DNA of 64,000 nucleotides from Globodera rostochiensis (lineage: Eukaryota > Nematoda > Chromadorea > Rhabditida > Heteroderidae), in contig JAEVLN010000022.1 of assembly GCA_018350325.1 (NCBI GenBank), positions 699,105-763,104 of the forward strand, written 5' to 3'. The position numbers were made by a program, and so were the translations under genes. Below are positions 12,363 through 24,657 of the stretch, piece by piece (position 1 is the stretch's first letter; each line of letters begins with the position of its first letter). The notes beneath the pieces are model-generated. The model saw nothing but the letters and a program-made list of their open reading frames with translations. It made no database searches and was not told the DNA's origin.

Positions 12363-13561
12363 TCACAAAACAAAATTAATCACATTTTTAGAGACAAAAA
12401 CATTATGTTTCGGGTATTCAGTCCGCGTATCAATACTTCTGTAGATCCATTCCCATTCTTTGTCCTCCTCGTGACGCTCCCATTCTGTCCATCGGCGTAC
12501 CGTCTCGCCGTCAGCCTCCGCCGAAAAACGTAGTAAGCGAACGCCCCAACAGTTGCCGTCGTTGTTGACGCTGTGACGAATTGCCAGTCGTTCCCGCGTT
12601 CGCTTATTCACCATCGTCGACAGTGCTCGCCCCGTGCCAAACGGAGTCGGAAGATTGAGCTGGACGATGAAGTTGACGGCATCGGAGGCATTGACGAATT
12701 GCTGTAAAAATGCATGTATTAGAATTAAATTGACCAAACAACAAAATAATGCCAATATATTCACCAGAATAATTGCCCAAATGTATTCCAACGCTCCACT
12801 CATATGCCAAACATTGCACTTAAGCATCTTCGGTCGACCGTCCGCGCGGGGTGTGTGAAGCCATTGCGAAATGCCAAGACGAAATGTCGTCAAATTGAGT
12901 TCATGCGGGATGTAAATTGTGCCACATTGCGACATCAGATGTAATTGTGCCAGCTCGACTACGCGTTGCTCAAAGTCCGTGGTTTGCAAACTCCGGTTAT
13001 AGAAGCCAATCTGGATGTTTGTTGAGGGCCCCAGATGTGACAGAATGCGATGCAAACAGTTCAGCACGCTACGGTCGAAGCAGCTGAAAATTTGGTGAAG
13101 CTTCCAGTGAAAGCATTTTCAAGTGCCATTGACTTACGTGACTCGAATATGCTCAAAATAGCTCAGAGTGTTTGGCATCGGCTCGTCTGGGATCGGCCAA
13201 GCGCGTTCCGTCCATCTTTCGGGCCATCTTTTGACAATTGTTGCCGCACCGTCTCCCGTCCGCTGCACGAAATCCAACCAGCCACACGCGAATTTGTATT
13301 TGCGACTCCCCAAGCGTGCATCCGCAATTCGGTCGAAACGAGCGCAAATGGTTGCCATTTTGAGTCCAAGTTCGGCACGTTCAATAAAGCAACATGTGTC
13401 AAGCAGTACATCACTTGAAATTGCACTGAAATTTCCATTTTATACTCGAGAACTGCACTGCACAAGAAGTGTTAAACAACTTACATTTTCCATGGCGTCT
13501 TTTGCGGATTTTCACGGCGTGGCAGAAATGATTGAATTAGATGCAAAAACAGAATGGACAT
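12363..13561 (-). CDS. F-box-like family protein of the type expanded in plant-parasitic nematodes
   Basis: Four exons (13561-13485, 13425-13138, 13083-12765, 12701-12363) join in phase to 340 residues. Characteristic family strings are ERAELGLKMATICARFD after the weak F-box-like N-terminus, WLHTPRADGRPKML in the middle, FVNASDAVNFIVQL, then TRERLAIRH and a Trp/Glu-rich tail. I recall this arrangement (F-box, RAELGLK, PRGDGxPKML, FVNAS-PVNFI) from many predicted cyst and root-knot nematode proteins labelled F-box. The function of that family is not established. F-box proteins normally present substrates to SCF ubiquitin ligases. The N-terminal F-box here is degenerate and the first exon is the weakest part. 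The remaining three exons are well supported. Confidence 0.75.
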
Positions 13562-13985
13562 TGGAAAAAAAGAATATGTATGTACAGCTAAATTTGGGAT
13601 AATATTAGGTAAAGCAAAGTTTTGGCGAAAAACAACCCGGCCGGGCGGGCGTCCGGTGGACAAATACCCGACCCGGCTATTGTTACATGTTTTGTCAGGT
13701 TTTCAAATTAAACATTAGAGCATTTAAATGGTTATAGAATTCTATGGCACCACCGATAATCCCATAGGCCTGGTTTTGAATGTTTTAAACAAATTTTGTG
13801 TCATTTTAGTTAAGGGTAACGGGTATAAAAAGGGAACGAGTCGATTTAGGCAATATGTCTAGGGCTCTCTGGAAATTGTATCCCTAACTATGAATCTAAC
13901 GCAATACAAGTTGATGAGCACAGATACCGTTTGAATGGGTGCGTAATTTTGCTCATTTTATACAAAGTAGGGAAAGCTTGCATTG

Positions 13986-14395
13986 GGTGTCAGTACGTTT
14001 TGCCAACGATCGTTTTGCCAACGGTACGTTTTGCCAACTGCACATTTTGCCAACCCAGCCAAAATGGTACGTTTTGCCAACACAGCAAAAATATTACGTT
14101 TTGCCAACCCAGCAAAATGTTTCATTTCGCCAACTCATCAAAAACTTAAATTTCGACCAATTTCGAACCCCGGACCCGAATTCGAAGGTTTTTTGATTCA
14201 AAATTTATTTGGAATCTAATTGCCTCGAAACATTCAAAAAACCTGATCAAAACAATCCAAAACAAGCAAAGTTGGCAAAATGGGCAGTTGGCAAAACGTA
14301 CCGTTGGCAAAACGTACCATTTTTGCTGAGTTGGCAAAACGTACCATTTTGGCTGGGTTGGCAAAATGTACAGTTGGCAAAACGTAGTGTTACCC
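13986..14395. mobile_element. Foldback-type non-autonomous DNA transposon, 410 bp, 8-bp target duplication
   Basis: The left arm (13986 to about 14143) contains six close copies of a TACGTTTTGCCAAC-type word. The right arm (about 14269-14395) carries the reverse complement, GTTGGCAAAACGTA, repeated at least five times. The outer ends are complementary (GGTGTCAGTACG against GGGTAACACTACG). The element is flanked by the direct repeat TTGCATTG (13978-13985 and 14396-14403). The centre is AT-rich and has no transposase frame. An 8-bp duplication is usual for hAT elements. The internal tandem words inside both arms are of the foldback kind. Confidence 0.82.
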
Positions 14396-14659
14396 TTGCA
14401 TTGCCATGGACGGCAAAAAAAAAGCAGAAAAAAAGCGAATTAATGTTTGAACGATTTGTTGGTAATAATAAATCTTTGGCGTTCTGTCTGTATAAAGTTG
14501 GTAATAATATCTTTGGCGTTCTGTCTATGTGAAAAGAAGTTATTCAAATTCGGGTTAGATTCATCAAAAACTTTCGCGTCCGGTGAGCTACTATTTTTAC
14601 TTTTTACCAAACATTTAGATGTTTTAAAAACAACGAAACAAATTTCCTCTGTCTGTGTG

Positions 14660-17606
14660 ATGCTAATTCAAGAAAATTTTCGACTTCAATTTTACGAGCG
14701 AGTCAGAAGAGAGGTGTGTGTGCTGGCTAATTAAAAAAACTAATCGTTTCGTTTTACTTTTTTAGCATTCTTTAATTGTCACCAACACAGATGTGGATTC
14801 GCTTTGCGCAACCAACATTCTCACTGTAAAAATCAGATCTTTAGAAATAATTGAAATTGTTGCATTTAGCACATTTTTTCTTGTGATGATGCCACGTACA
14901 CACTGAGCCCTGTGGATTCCTTCTCGACATTGGAGAAAGCGATTAACAACCACATCCGGCAGGCGAGGAACATTGTGCTGGTGAATTGTATCGGACCAAG
15001 ATCCATTCACGAACTGAACATTGCCGAATTGACGAATGATGTTCGAAATCTTGCTCCTCTATAAACCATTGCAATTTGAAATTTTAGGTAAAAATTTGGA
15101 TTTTGGAGTCGAGAAGACCCCTAAATTTGGAGGATATTTACAATGCTGAGTCTGTGCGAGTGTTGGCCCCGGCTTCGGAAGTTTCGGCATGGGAGTTGCC
15201 GGACGCGTCGTCTATTTTTGAGGTGGAGGATGGGAGTGATGACAACGACGAAAATCAACCCCCGGAGGGATCAGAAGCGGTGGGGAGCATTGACGGACTA
15301 ATTTAAAAAAACAATTAGGGCGAAAATGAGGAGGAGACTGATGGTGGCGATGAAGATGAAGCGATGGAGGCGGCCGAGTAAGCGATTCATAAAATCTTTT
15401 TAAAAAAATTGCTGTTTACAAAAACCAAGAACGCATTCATTAAGAAAATTAAAAAAATTGAGGGTTGTGTCATGTTTCAAAACTTTTAAGCAACGGAGAG
15501 CCGGGTGAAGAGGATTCAAATGGCTTTCCTCCTGAAAATCGACGTGGAGAACTCATATCGGCGATCGAGCGGAGGACGCTTCGGAGACAAGAAAAGATTC
15601 GTTGGCGAAAGAACCGAAAGGAGTTGTTGTGGAATTATTATCTAAAAGTGAGTGAATTTATTCCGTTTATGGAAACACCAACAAATTTTTTTAGACTTGG
15701 TATTCAGCACCGGTAAGCTTTTTTACAATAATTTGAACTCGAATAAACCAAATCGAAATGGGACAAAAATTACAACACAAAAAAAAATGGTGGATTTCAT
15801 TTTCATGCATTCGTTTTGAGTTGTAAGGTCTCTCTGTTCATGCTGGAGCTGGCGCACGAGTTGGGCAAGGGAAGTGCGGAGATGATGTGGTGTGCCACTG
15901 TTGGCCTGAATAGCATGTACATCGATCAGCTGATCTCTGTGGAGACGTACTCCGAGCTGTGCATGGACCGGCTGCGCCCGTTCATCCGTAAGTACGGACT
16001 GCGCAGTGGGACGACGTTGGAGCAGTCGCGCGGAAATGATCAGTTACGAATTGTCTACGACAAGGAGTAAGTGGCCAATTACATGCATGAAAATTTTTGT
16101 TTTTCTTTGGAACTCTGGGGTTGATTCCACTTCCGGACCCCCCCCCCCCCCCCCCTCCGGTTAAAACCGTCACTGAACACGTTTTTTTAGACTCACATTA
16201 CCACTCTACCCGCATTGGACTTTGTACGATAGCATGTCGAACGATCCGTTTTTCATTTGTCAGGGCAAACTTTGGTCACAGCGCGGAGAAGACAAATTCA
16301 AGGAGATACTCGCCCAGCTTGGGTATCTATCTCTCTTTCATTCACGTGTCATGTGCTTACCCCCAACTATTCAGTCTCACCCTGGCCGAATGCATCCAAA
16401 ACTATGAGGCGATGAAGAAGGAGCGCCGGCAGGAGGTGTTCGACATTCTCGAGAAGCACATTGGCGCTGGTTTCTACTCCTTCACTTCCCACCTCGGCTA
16501 CAGCACTGCCTTCAGCGCAAGTGACTTTGCCAGGGCGCTGAGCATTCAGCTGGAGTACAAACCCCCCAAGCAGCAACAAGAAGAGGTCCGGTTTTACATG
16601 CCTTGACAGTCAAATTTGAAAATCAGACCGAATCCCTGATTTATTTCTTATTTTTCTCTAGGGTCCTAGCCGAAGAAAGAATCACAATTTTTTTTTCTTA
16701 TTGAAATGCTATTTAAGATGGCAAACAGCACGGTTGAGGATGCTGAACAACTGTGCTGTGAGCGGTACAATGCGGGAAGCCGGATTTTGCGTGACTTTTT
16801 CAAGCTCGGCGGTCGGGAGTTGGCATCGCTCAACCGGGGAATAAGCAACTACAAATTGGTGCTGCAGGCGTTGAACGATTTGCTCAAGCGGTGCATTGTG
16901 CAAAGCCATGTGATTTCTGCATCCAATTACTTCATTGTCACCATCGGACCACAGGTTGGACAATTTGAAGAAGAAGAAAAAGGTTTTTAAAAGAAATTGA
17001 AAAATTTTAGTCGAAATTTAAGTCCATTTTCTCCCCTCTTTTTTTAGAGTCCTGCCCTGGGCTTCTTCACCTCCCGGCACTGTCTTTCACTGTTCACGCA
17101 CTCTCTCCAACGCGCATTTGCCTCCTCCAAAGCATCCCGACGCAGCAAACCCTTTCTCGTCAGTGTGCCAATGCTTGGCCCAAACATTGGCTACTTTCTG
17201 GTCACCGGTGTTATGCCACTCACTGAACAGTTGGCCGATGTGAGCAGAAAAAGGTTTTTTTTTTGTCATTCAATTCTTCACTTAATTATTGAATGGGCGC
17301 GGCGTAATGTGTTAATTTTTGGGCTTTAGCATAATCGGCAAGGCATTTGAGAGAGCGGCGGAAGCGGCGCACATCGACCTGCGCCATACTTTCGATTCGA
17401 ATGGCAAGCCTTCACATTCCGGGAATTCCTGAATCTTTTTTTTTTGTCTTTTTTTTCAATGCCAAAACGGGATTTTTTTGTATCTGACCCAAACAATATT
17501 TCCTATTTTCATCCAATTTTTCTCTGCTTTAGTTGTGCTGCTTAAGTCAGAGGATCGGTTACGCTTTTTCAACCATTTGGAGGCACGGCTTGAGATTGTC
17601 GGTTAG
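14660..17606 (+). CDS. cdc-45: CDC45, component of the CMG replicative helicase
   Basis: Fourteen exons read without frame error from ATG 14660 to TAG 17606 (627 residues; human is 566): 14660-14713, 14766-14825, 14870-15040, 15088-15279, 15319-15377, 15491-15647, 15695-15712, 15828-16066, 16191-16322, 16375-16585, 16718-16954, 17048-17253, 17330-17403 and 17533-17606. Family landmarks are FRLQFYERV at the start, TNTDVDSLCATNIL (the DHH-like motif region), an acidic linker rich in Glu/Asp, LRRQEKIRWRKNRKELL, LYPHWTLYDSMSNDPFF, and the end KAFERAAEAAHI and VVLLKSEDRLRFF. CDC45 joins MCM2-7 and GINS to unwind DNA at replication forks. Exon 7 is an 18-base microexon. The last intron has a GC donor (17404). 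Confidence 0.93.
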
Positions 17607-17827
17607 CATTGCACATCGTATGAATGAATGAATGATTATGTGAAGTATCCGAGAGAGCCTTTTTGTTGACCTTTCATAGGATCTCAATTCACTTTTACAA
17701 ATTTTGATTTGCCAATAAATAAATGACATTTTGGAACTATTTGTTGTTGTTTGGGTTATTGTTTTTCCCATAAATGTTTTGGAATGTGAACGCTTTATAG
17801 TCGTCGTATGTTAATGGTTGAGTGAAG

Positions 17828-18349
17828 ATGTCTTCGATGTCATTCGCCCGGTCGGACTGGCTCAAGCTGTACAAGGCGTTGCAACGGGCTGGCAGTGAAG
17901 TGCGTTGACGGATTTTGGTACTGTTACTTTTATTAGCCTTTTGTTTCAGTTCCCGCAGTACAATTATCGCCATTTTGCACGTCGCCGAATTCGTGACTAT
18001 TTCGAGAGCTATCGGAAGCAAACGATTGGACAGGAAAAGTTGTCGGATGTTTTTAAGGTCGCTTTTGGTCGAAAGTTGTGTATAAAGTGATCCAAGAAAA
18101 TTGCGAAGACAGAATGGATGGGTTGGGCACGAAAATGCAGGGCCGGGATTCAAAAATTTAGGATATTTCCGGAAAAAAATTTATTGGTCTCAAAAACCTG
18201 ACCTCGGATTTTCACGCCATGTCGTTCAGGAAGGCCAGGCCGCACTTACGACGATCCGGAGGCAATCACAAATCTCCTCTCTGTATCCGGTTCGTCCGCT
18301 TGTGATTGAAGCCAATGACGCTCAAAAATTAAATGCTTCTCCGACATGA
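17828..18349 (+). CDS. ISD11: ISD11/LYRM4, LYR-motif partner of the Fe-S cysteine desulfurase
   Basis: Three exons (17828-17899, 17950-18057, 18230-18349) join in phase to 99 residues, close to the 91 of the human protein. The LYR motif appears as KLYK in exon 1. It is followed by FPQYNYRHFARRRIRDYF, the conserved NY..YA..R-RD stretch, and by ALTTIRRQSQISSLYP in exon 3, matching the LYRM4 C-terminal helix. ISD11 stabilises NFS1 in mitochondria and is needed for iron-sulfur cluster assembly. Two in-frame ATGs (17828 and 17837) could start it. It lies about 220 bases downstream of cdc-45 on the same strand and converges with eat-4. Confidence 0.88.
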
Positions 18350-18502
18350 TGGCAAAAGCACCGATCGATCGATTTGTCATTTTTTGGTCGCATTTGGATA
18401 AAAAAAAATACAACATCTTCGCCGAGTTCACAAATTACACAGAAACGACAGATCTCAGAGGCTATTCAGCGCGACATCGTTACTTTCCATTACGACATGC
18501 TC

Positions 18503-21500
18503 CTAGCTTTGCTGGTAGTAGTCCTGCTGCTGTTGGTTCTGGTTCAAGGCGAAGTAGTGCTGCTGGCCAGTAGCGGCAGCACCGCTTTTTGGGTGCTGCG
18601 TGTCATCGCCCCAATTGGTGAGAAAAGGGTTGCTTGCAGCGGCATTCTGCGCAGGTCCGGCCACTGTTCAGGAGGGAGTTGACTCAATTTGTTGGCATTT
18701 TTTATGCGAATGCATTTTGCCGAAATCGGTCATTGACACTGATACTCGAGACCGGCAATTAGTGTTTCGACTAACATCCCCTGTGGTAATGGCATGTGCC
18801 TGTTTCCTATGCAAAAGCCCCCACTGTTTAATGGCGCCGTTTCCGTCCTCCTGCTGCTGTTGAACAGATGGGGCAACGGCTCGAACGCCGTCGGCTCGTT
18901 TGTGCCGTAAGTGTCGCCCCGCTTGCCCGCTGCCTCCAAGGCACGCGCTTCCGCCGCCTTTTGCGCGTCCCATTGCAGCGCGGCTTCGTCCACCTCTCCG
19001 GGCTTCGGTTCCGCCCATTCCTAAGCGCCCAAATGTCCGGAAGGGGTCCATTTGCGGCCTTTCCTTTTCGCCCACCTGCAATTCCCCCGAGGCGTATACC
19101 GCGTAAAAAGTGATGCCAGTGAAGTGGATAAGTGAAGCCAGCAAAAACACTGTCACCTTTTGGGGAAAGTTTCCGACAATTTTAACAATTATACGGGCAA
19201 ATTGGAAAAAGTTAAAAATAAAAGTCAGCGAAATGTAACAAAATGAGTTCGATTTTTCCAATTTGGAACAATATGAGCCGCCCACTTCGGGGCAAGCAAA
19301 TGGAGGGCGTTCACTAACCCATCCGTTGGTATTTCCTTTGGAGGTGAGTGACTCCACCACAAAAGGACAAGTGAGGCCGGCCAGCGTCCCAATGCCGTTG
19401 GAAAATCCCATCAGAATTGCGGCATAGCGCGGGGCAATGTCCAAATGGTTGACGTTGAAACCTGCGGGGATTGGAGCACATCGACGGGGGGAGGGAGGAA
19501 CGGACACCGACCGGAGATGGCGAACCCACTGAATGAATTGGAGCATTTGGACTGATCAGATGGACTCTGATCACTGGGACTCACCTGCACCCGACCGCGA
19601 TGATCATCGCTTGACAACAATGGTGGGACATTTTGTCCAATGCTCACTCAACCTTCGGCATTCACTCACCAATCATTGCCGTCCGTTCATCCTTTGTGTA
19701 GGCCACAACCAGCAAGAACAGTGCCTCGCAGCCGAACCCTTGAGGGACAAATGGAACCAAAATTTTGGACAAAATGCCCCCGGCATTCACCGACCTCCGC
19801 AATTGAACAGCTTGCGAACGGCGGTGGTGGACAGGATTTTGTTGGAGCGCAAGTAATCCGCCAATCGGCCTCCGAGCAACACCACACAACCCTTGGGGGG
19901 AAGCAAGTAAAGCGAGGGAGGGTAAAGCACAACTGACCATGACGGCATGGGGCAAGGCAGCGATCAGACCGCTCTAAAATGAAGGGGAGAATCACCCGGG
20001 GGCATCCCCGCTCCCCCCGGGGGCGTAGATCCGGGGTCCATCCCTAATGAGTAAGCAAAATAGGGACAAAAACCTACGTCGGAAATTCGCAGATCGAGCA
20101 CGTCACGCATATAAGTGAGCTGGTTCTGCAGCAGCAAGTAGAAGTTCCAACTACGCGCAAAATTGGCCACAATAATGGCCCACACCGGTTTGGAGCTGAG
20201 GATGGCACGCCATGGAATGGTGAAGAACTACGAATAAAAACTGTCAGAAAAGGAGGACGGGCACATTTGGTCAGGTGGACTGAGATTGTGCCGGATTCGG
20301 AATGAATGAAGCAACCGTCGGATGTGTCTGATTGACGGGTCCGATTTGCGCTTCAATGTATTGCTTTTCCTGCACAGTGATTGTGGGATGGAAGGCCGGC
20401 TTCTCGAACGTCATCGAAAACCAAAAAAAGGTCCAAATCACACCGGCAATCCCGTAGATGTAGAAGGGCATGGACCTGAACAGAAAGAAAGACCGCATGG
20501 CTTCACTCTTTTTATATCCGTTACCAATGCACGTAGGAGACCAACCAGGCACTCAATGGAAGTCCGAACACGGCACCGGCATACGACCTGGCGGGTGAAT
20601 GGAAGGAAGGAGGGGCGATATTGGTGGACACGAGTTGGAGCAGTACAACCAATAGTTCTGGTCACCACCTACCCGGTGAATGCCGTTGTGGCCAACTTTG
20701 AGCGTTCCAACGGAGGCGCCCAATGGCACCAAACACCTCAAAAACGAAAAACCCCCTCTATTTTTTCTTCTTAAAAATATGATAACCATGCATTGCCGGG
20801 TAGGCCAACCCCTGGACAAGGCCCTGACAAAATGAATTGGACAAATTCGGCAAATCACTTTAAAGATAAAAGGCATTTGGGGGAAAAGCGAACCTGAGCA
20901 ATTTGGACGAGCGCCACCTTTAAGTGATAAAAGGTAAATTCTAAATTATTTTGCAGATTTTAAATTGGGGTTAAAACCCCGACGTCGGGGTTGAGAATTT
21001 CGGGCTCGGGGAGAAGTGTCGGGTACGGGGAAATCCCCATAAATTGCCTAAATTTGCGGAGTCGGGGACGGAGTTCAACCCTAATTTTTAAATAAAACCG
21101 GGGAGGCTCATTTTTGTATGCCATTTTTATTAAAATTAAAACTTAGAAAAAAAGTATATTAAATTGTTTTACCATACTGTCGGAACGTGACCGAAATGCG
21201 TATGGGAGAAGAATGTTGAGAAAAGAGGCGCCGCCGATGGCCACCCCAAACATTCTTTCGTGGGAAGGGGGAGACTGATCAGTGAGTGATCGTTCAGAAA
21301 GTGCCATAAAAAGAACTGACTTGTTGGCCGCAAACTTGGCAGCCTAAAATTGGGGGGGGGGGGGGAATGATCGCTTAGATCGTGGCTTCTGACCAGAAAT
21401 CCGGCGGGAATTTGGGTGATCAGATAGCCGTAGAAGAAGGAACTCTCCATGACACCCAACTCCGCGCTCGTCCAATTATAGGAATGCCTCTGAACAGAAA

Positions 21501-22032
21501 CACAATGTGCCGTAGGAGACGGCGCCGGTGCCAATCACAAAAAGCTGGTTTCCCCGCAAGGCTCACATGTTTATTGCCCCAGGGGTCAATGTAATCCTTG
21601 GACATGTGATTTTTGGCAGCGCCAAAGTTACATCGGATGCCGAACACGATCATGAAGCCGATGTTGGCCAGAATGGCGAGCTGCCAGCGCTTCCAACAAC
21701 GGCACATCCGGCACTGCTCCGCCATCTGGCACAAGAGACATAAGATGTACATTGCTCATTGGGTGGCATTGGCACGCAATGCCATTGTCGGCGGGCAAAA
21801 ATGTGTTGCCGGCGGGCGTACCTTGAGCATCAGATTCCCATGCACATGAAGCGCTTCTGAGTGCGTCTCGGCAGTTCCTGCACTTTTGCGTCGCCTCACC
21901 GTGCTGCTGTTTTGATAAGAGTCCAACTTGTCCTCTGGTGACCACAAATGGTGGGCGCCGCCGGTGCATTGTCCGGTCAGTTTGGACGCCGCGCCATTCT
22001 TCGCCGTAGGGGCTGAAGAGCCATCGATGTGC
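18503..22032 (-). CDS. eat-4: Vesicular glutamate transporter (SLC17 family), EAT-4 orthologue
   Basis: Twenty coding exons can be joined in phase from 22032 down to the TAG at 18503. Examples are 21725-21567, 21489-21394, 21343-21321, 20475-20316, 20227-20078, 19461-19319, 19156-19076, 19020-18825 and 18663-18503. The product matches VGLUTs throughout: [14 protein letters not shown] in TM1, [74 protein letters not shown] (the conserved Arg/His helices) and [16 protein letters not shown] before a cytosolic tail ending in Gln/Tyr residues. It loads glutamate into synaptic vesicles using the proton gradient. Several exons are tiny (17, 23, 24 and 25 bases). The exon 22032-21822 has no good start codon, so an upstream exon is missing from this model. 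The splice into the last exon is probable. Confidence 0.92.
20977..21090. repeat. Dispersed GTCGGGG-rich repeat, copy 2 (in an eat-4 intron)
   Basis: It starts with CCCCGACGTCGGGGTTGAG and keeps the same block order as 7878-8015, ending in a GGACGGAGTTCAACCCTAA segment. It sits in the intron between the exons ending at 21173 and starting at 20917. Confidence 0.7.
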
Positions 22033-24000
22033 CTGAAGCATGGCAAATTGTTTAAACCGCTGAAGGGGCAGGAGTTTTTGTCGTTTTGAAAAACGTTCGG
22101 TTAACCGAAACCGGCAAAAATTAAAATGAACACCTGCTGGAAGCACTGGTGCTTGAAGAATGCATTTGTGATCGGCTGAGTGAGTACGAAGGCTGTGCCT
22201 TAAACGATAGGGCTCAGTCGGGATGGCGGCCAATGCCCGAAATTGGTGAAATCGATTGCTGAAGTATGGCCAAGAATGGAGGGATCGTCGAGGGATATTC
22301 CTGAAACGGTTGGACGGTTCATCCAAAGCCTTTGGGTCTCTTTCCTCCTTCCCCGTGGCATCCCCCGAGGGGTAGTATCATCTTCCCTCCCCCCCCCCCC
22401 CCCCCCTCCCCCCATTTCTTTCCATCCAAGTTCGTCTCGTCAGCCCAAGAAATTAGAAATGGAAATTGACGTGAACGAGAAAGAGAAAGTTGGGGGGGGG
22501 GCAAAAGGGTGACGGATTCAATGGGCTGTTTGTTGCCTTCTTCCCCGCAAGTTAATCCGCGTTGACGGGTTCCATTCCGGTGCAGAGCCATCTTTGGCGG
22601 CACGTCGGAGGTGGCCTTTTGGCACCCACGTCCCCTCCCCTCGGGTGATGTGCCCCGTCGATTGTGTCCGGAGGAGAGCAATTAGTCAAAGTGACGGCAG
22701 TTTGGGTAGAGGGGGGGGGGGGGGGGGAGAACGTTTGGATGGCGGGGAGGTAGGGGGGGGGGTGTCATAAAAATAAAATTTCATCGGAAGAGGGGGCACG
22801 GGGGGGGGGGGAGGCGGTGCTGAATTGAAGTGAGGGCAAACAATGCCGCGGGGGGGGGAGACCAAACTCGGCAAAGACCACAGGGCACCAGCAAGCACAT
22901 GCCAAGCCGCAAAAACCTACGAAATCGTCTAATTCCCCAACACCGCCAAAACGTTATTGACAATAAATGCCCAAAATCCAATCGGAAGCAAAGCCCTGCG
23001 GGCTAAGGACTTTTCACCGGAAATTGCCTCAGGATTTCCCGGAGTGAATTGAATGCACCGCGTTTAATACGCTTCACATCTCACCAAAAAGTCTCCCGTC
23101 GTGCAGGTAAGCGCCAATGACGGCACTCACTCAGCGGGGGGGGGGCGGGGGGCGGGGAAGGAATGTGCGCCAATGAATATTAAAAGCGCCCGCGGGGGCA
23201 AGGAGACGGTGAAAGGTGCTTAAGCCTTTGAGGATTAATCGGAGAGTACGGCACTCACAACGGAGCAAAAAAGAAAAATGGCGTCGTCAAGTGGGGGCCG
23301 AGGGGGGGGGGAGAATATGCCCAAAATGGCTTATCAAAAACGGGGAACCCGCTTAATTCGAATTCGAACAGTTTCGGCCCGTTCTTCACTTTCAAAAGTT
23401 GACTCTTTGAATGTGCCGACATTTTCCCCTCAAGCGCTACGCCTTTCTTCAATTAGCCGAGCATGAAAAATTAACGACGTTTCCTTCCGCATCAATGGCG
23501 TAAGTGAATGACGACGACGACGACAGTCCAATGGCAAAAAGGGAAAGGCTTCTCGGCATCAACAACAAAATGCAATTATTTTATAAAGTGCGCCATGGCA
23601 AAAAAACTGAACGTTACAAAACATAAAAGTTTATGTGCTTTCTGTGTGATCAGAAATTGGATTCATTCCATGGCATTTTGGGGGGAGGGGGGGGGGGGGG
23701 AGGAAATGCGAGTGATTGGGGGGGTCCCGACACTCCGATCAATGAGGACGGCACTCGAGATCGCGCCGAACTCCGATAGTTGGTGAGTTGTCCGTCGCTA
23801 ACACTGAACCATTAAAAAGCCAAAAAATCTCAAAATTTTCAAAAAAGAGAATCCCTTAAGGGGATTCTACCTCAAAATTACCAAAATGTGAGTTTCTTTG
23901 TCGCATTAATGGCGTGCATATAAATAATATAACCGCGAGTTGGGTGTGCAAAGTGAAAAAGATCAAAAATGTTGTCGCCTGCCATTCATTCCAAAAACTC
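22033..24000. other. Upstream region of eat-4, low-complexity rich
   Basis: No conserved frame is supported. The stretch is marked by poly-G and poly-C tracts of ten or more bases near 22388, 22709, 22757, 22801, 22850, 23141, 23304 and 23688. Part of it may hold the missing first eat-4 exon and its promoter. An open frame beginning MNRPTVSG at about 22325 on the minus strand is a candidate but could not be joined in phase. Confidence 0.45.
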
Positions 24001-24657
24001 TCATTTCTCCAATTTGACTTCGCTCAAATGCACACTTCGGCATGCCGTGTTCGGACACTCGCGCAGGTCCATCAACGAAATGCGCTTCGGATGCTGAGGG
24101 CAGCAGCGCTGCACGCGTCCAACCAGGTCGTGACCGCACCTTGGAAATAGCTGCAATTTTAGGCTGTAAACAAATGCGCGTGGAACACAAAAATGGACTC
24201 CGTTTTTAGAGCATGCCGTGCCGAAACACGAACCCGACTCTCGAACAAGTGATCGAACTCAATCCCAAAAACACAGACATACGGCCAGCCCTTTGTGGAT
24301 GTTTCGGGAAGAGGTTCGGCATGTTCAGCCCTACCTTCGGCACACAACCAATGCCAGGTCCCTCTCGCAAATGCACTCTCCCCGCTGCTCTCCGGTGGCA
24401 TTTTCCGCAAACGAGGCATTTCCTTGCTGTTGCTGAGATGCCGCGGCGTCGGTTGATCGCTTTTTCTGCACTGGTTGGACCGGGAGGGACGGGTGAAAGG
24501 CGCTGGGGAAGGCCGGCGATGGCTGCGAGAGGCGGCCGAAGAACGACGCCGTCGGCGACGGCGACGGGCGCTGAAAGGACGACGACGGGTCGGCGGGGAA
24601 AGGCTGCGGCGAGTGAAAGGGCAACATTGGCGGCGAAGGACGACGACGGAACGGCTG
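24001..24657 (-). CDS. Cys-rich protein, last two exons (5' end not found)
   Basis: Exon 24657-24335 begins after a TTTTCAG acceptor and is Pro/Ser/Phe-rich, with a short poly-Gln. It ends in RGECICERDLALVVCRR. A phase-2 intron leads to exon 24139-24001, which continues RCGHDLVGRVQRCC, then CPQHPKRISLMDLRECP and a stop at 24001. The paired cysteines (CxC, then CxxCGH..GRV..CC..HP..LMDL..CP) look like a compact zinc-binding module of a kind I recall from small uncharacterised invertebrate proteins, but I cannot name the family. In-phase joining and Cys spacing support a real gene. The first exon or exons, probably upstream of 24657, are unresolved. Confidence 0.6.

Noticed and set aside
21628..22326. 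232-residue minus-strand frame overlapping eat-4 exons
   Set aside because: It lies in a different frame from the VGLUT homology and has no domain. It is a shadow frame.
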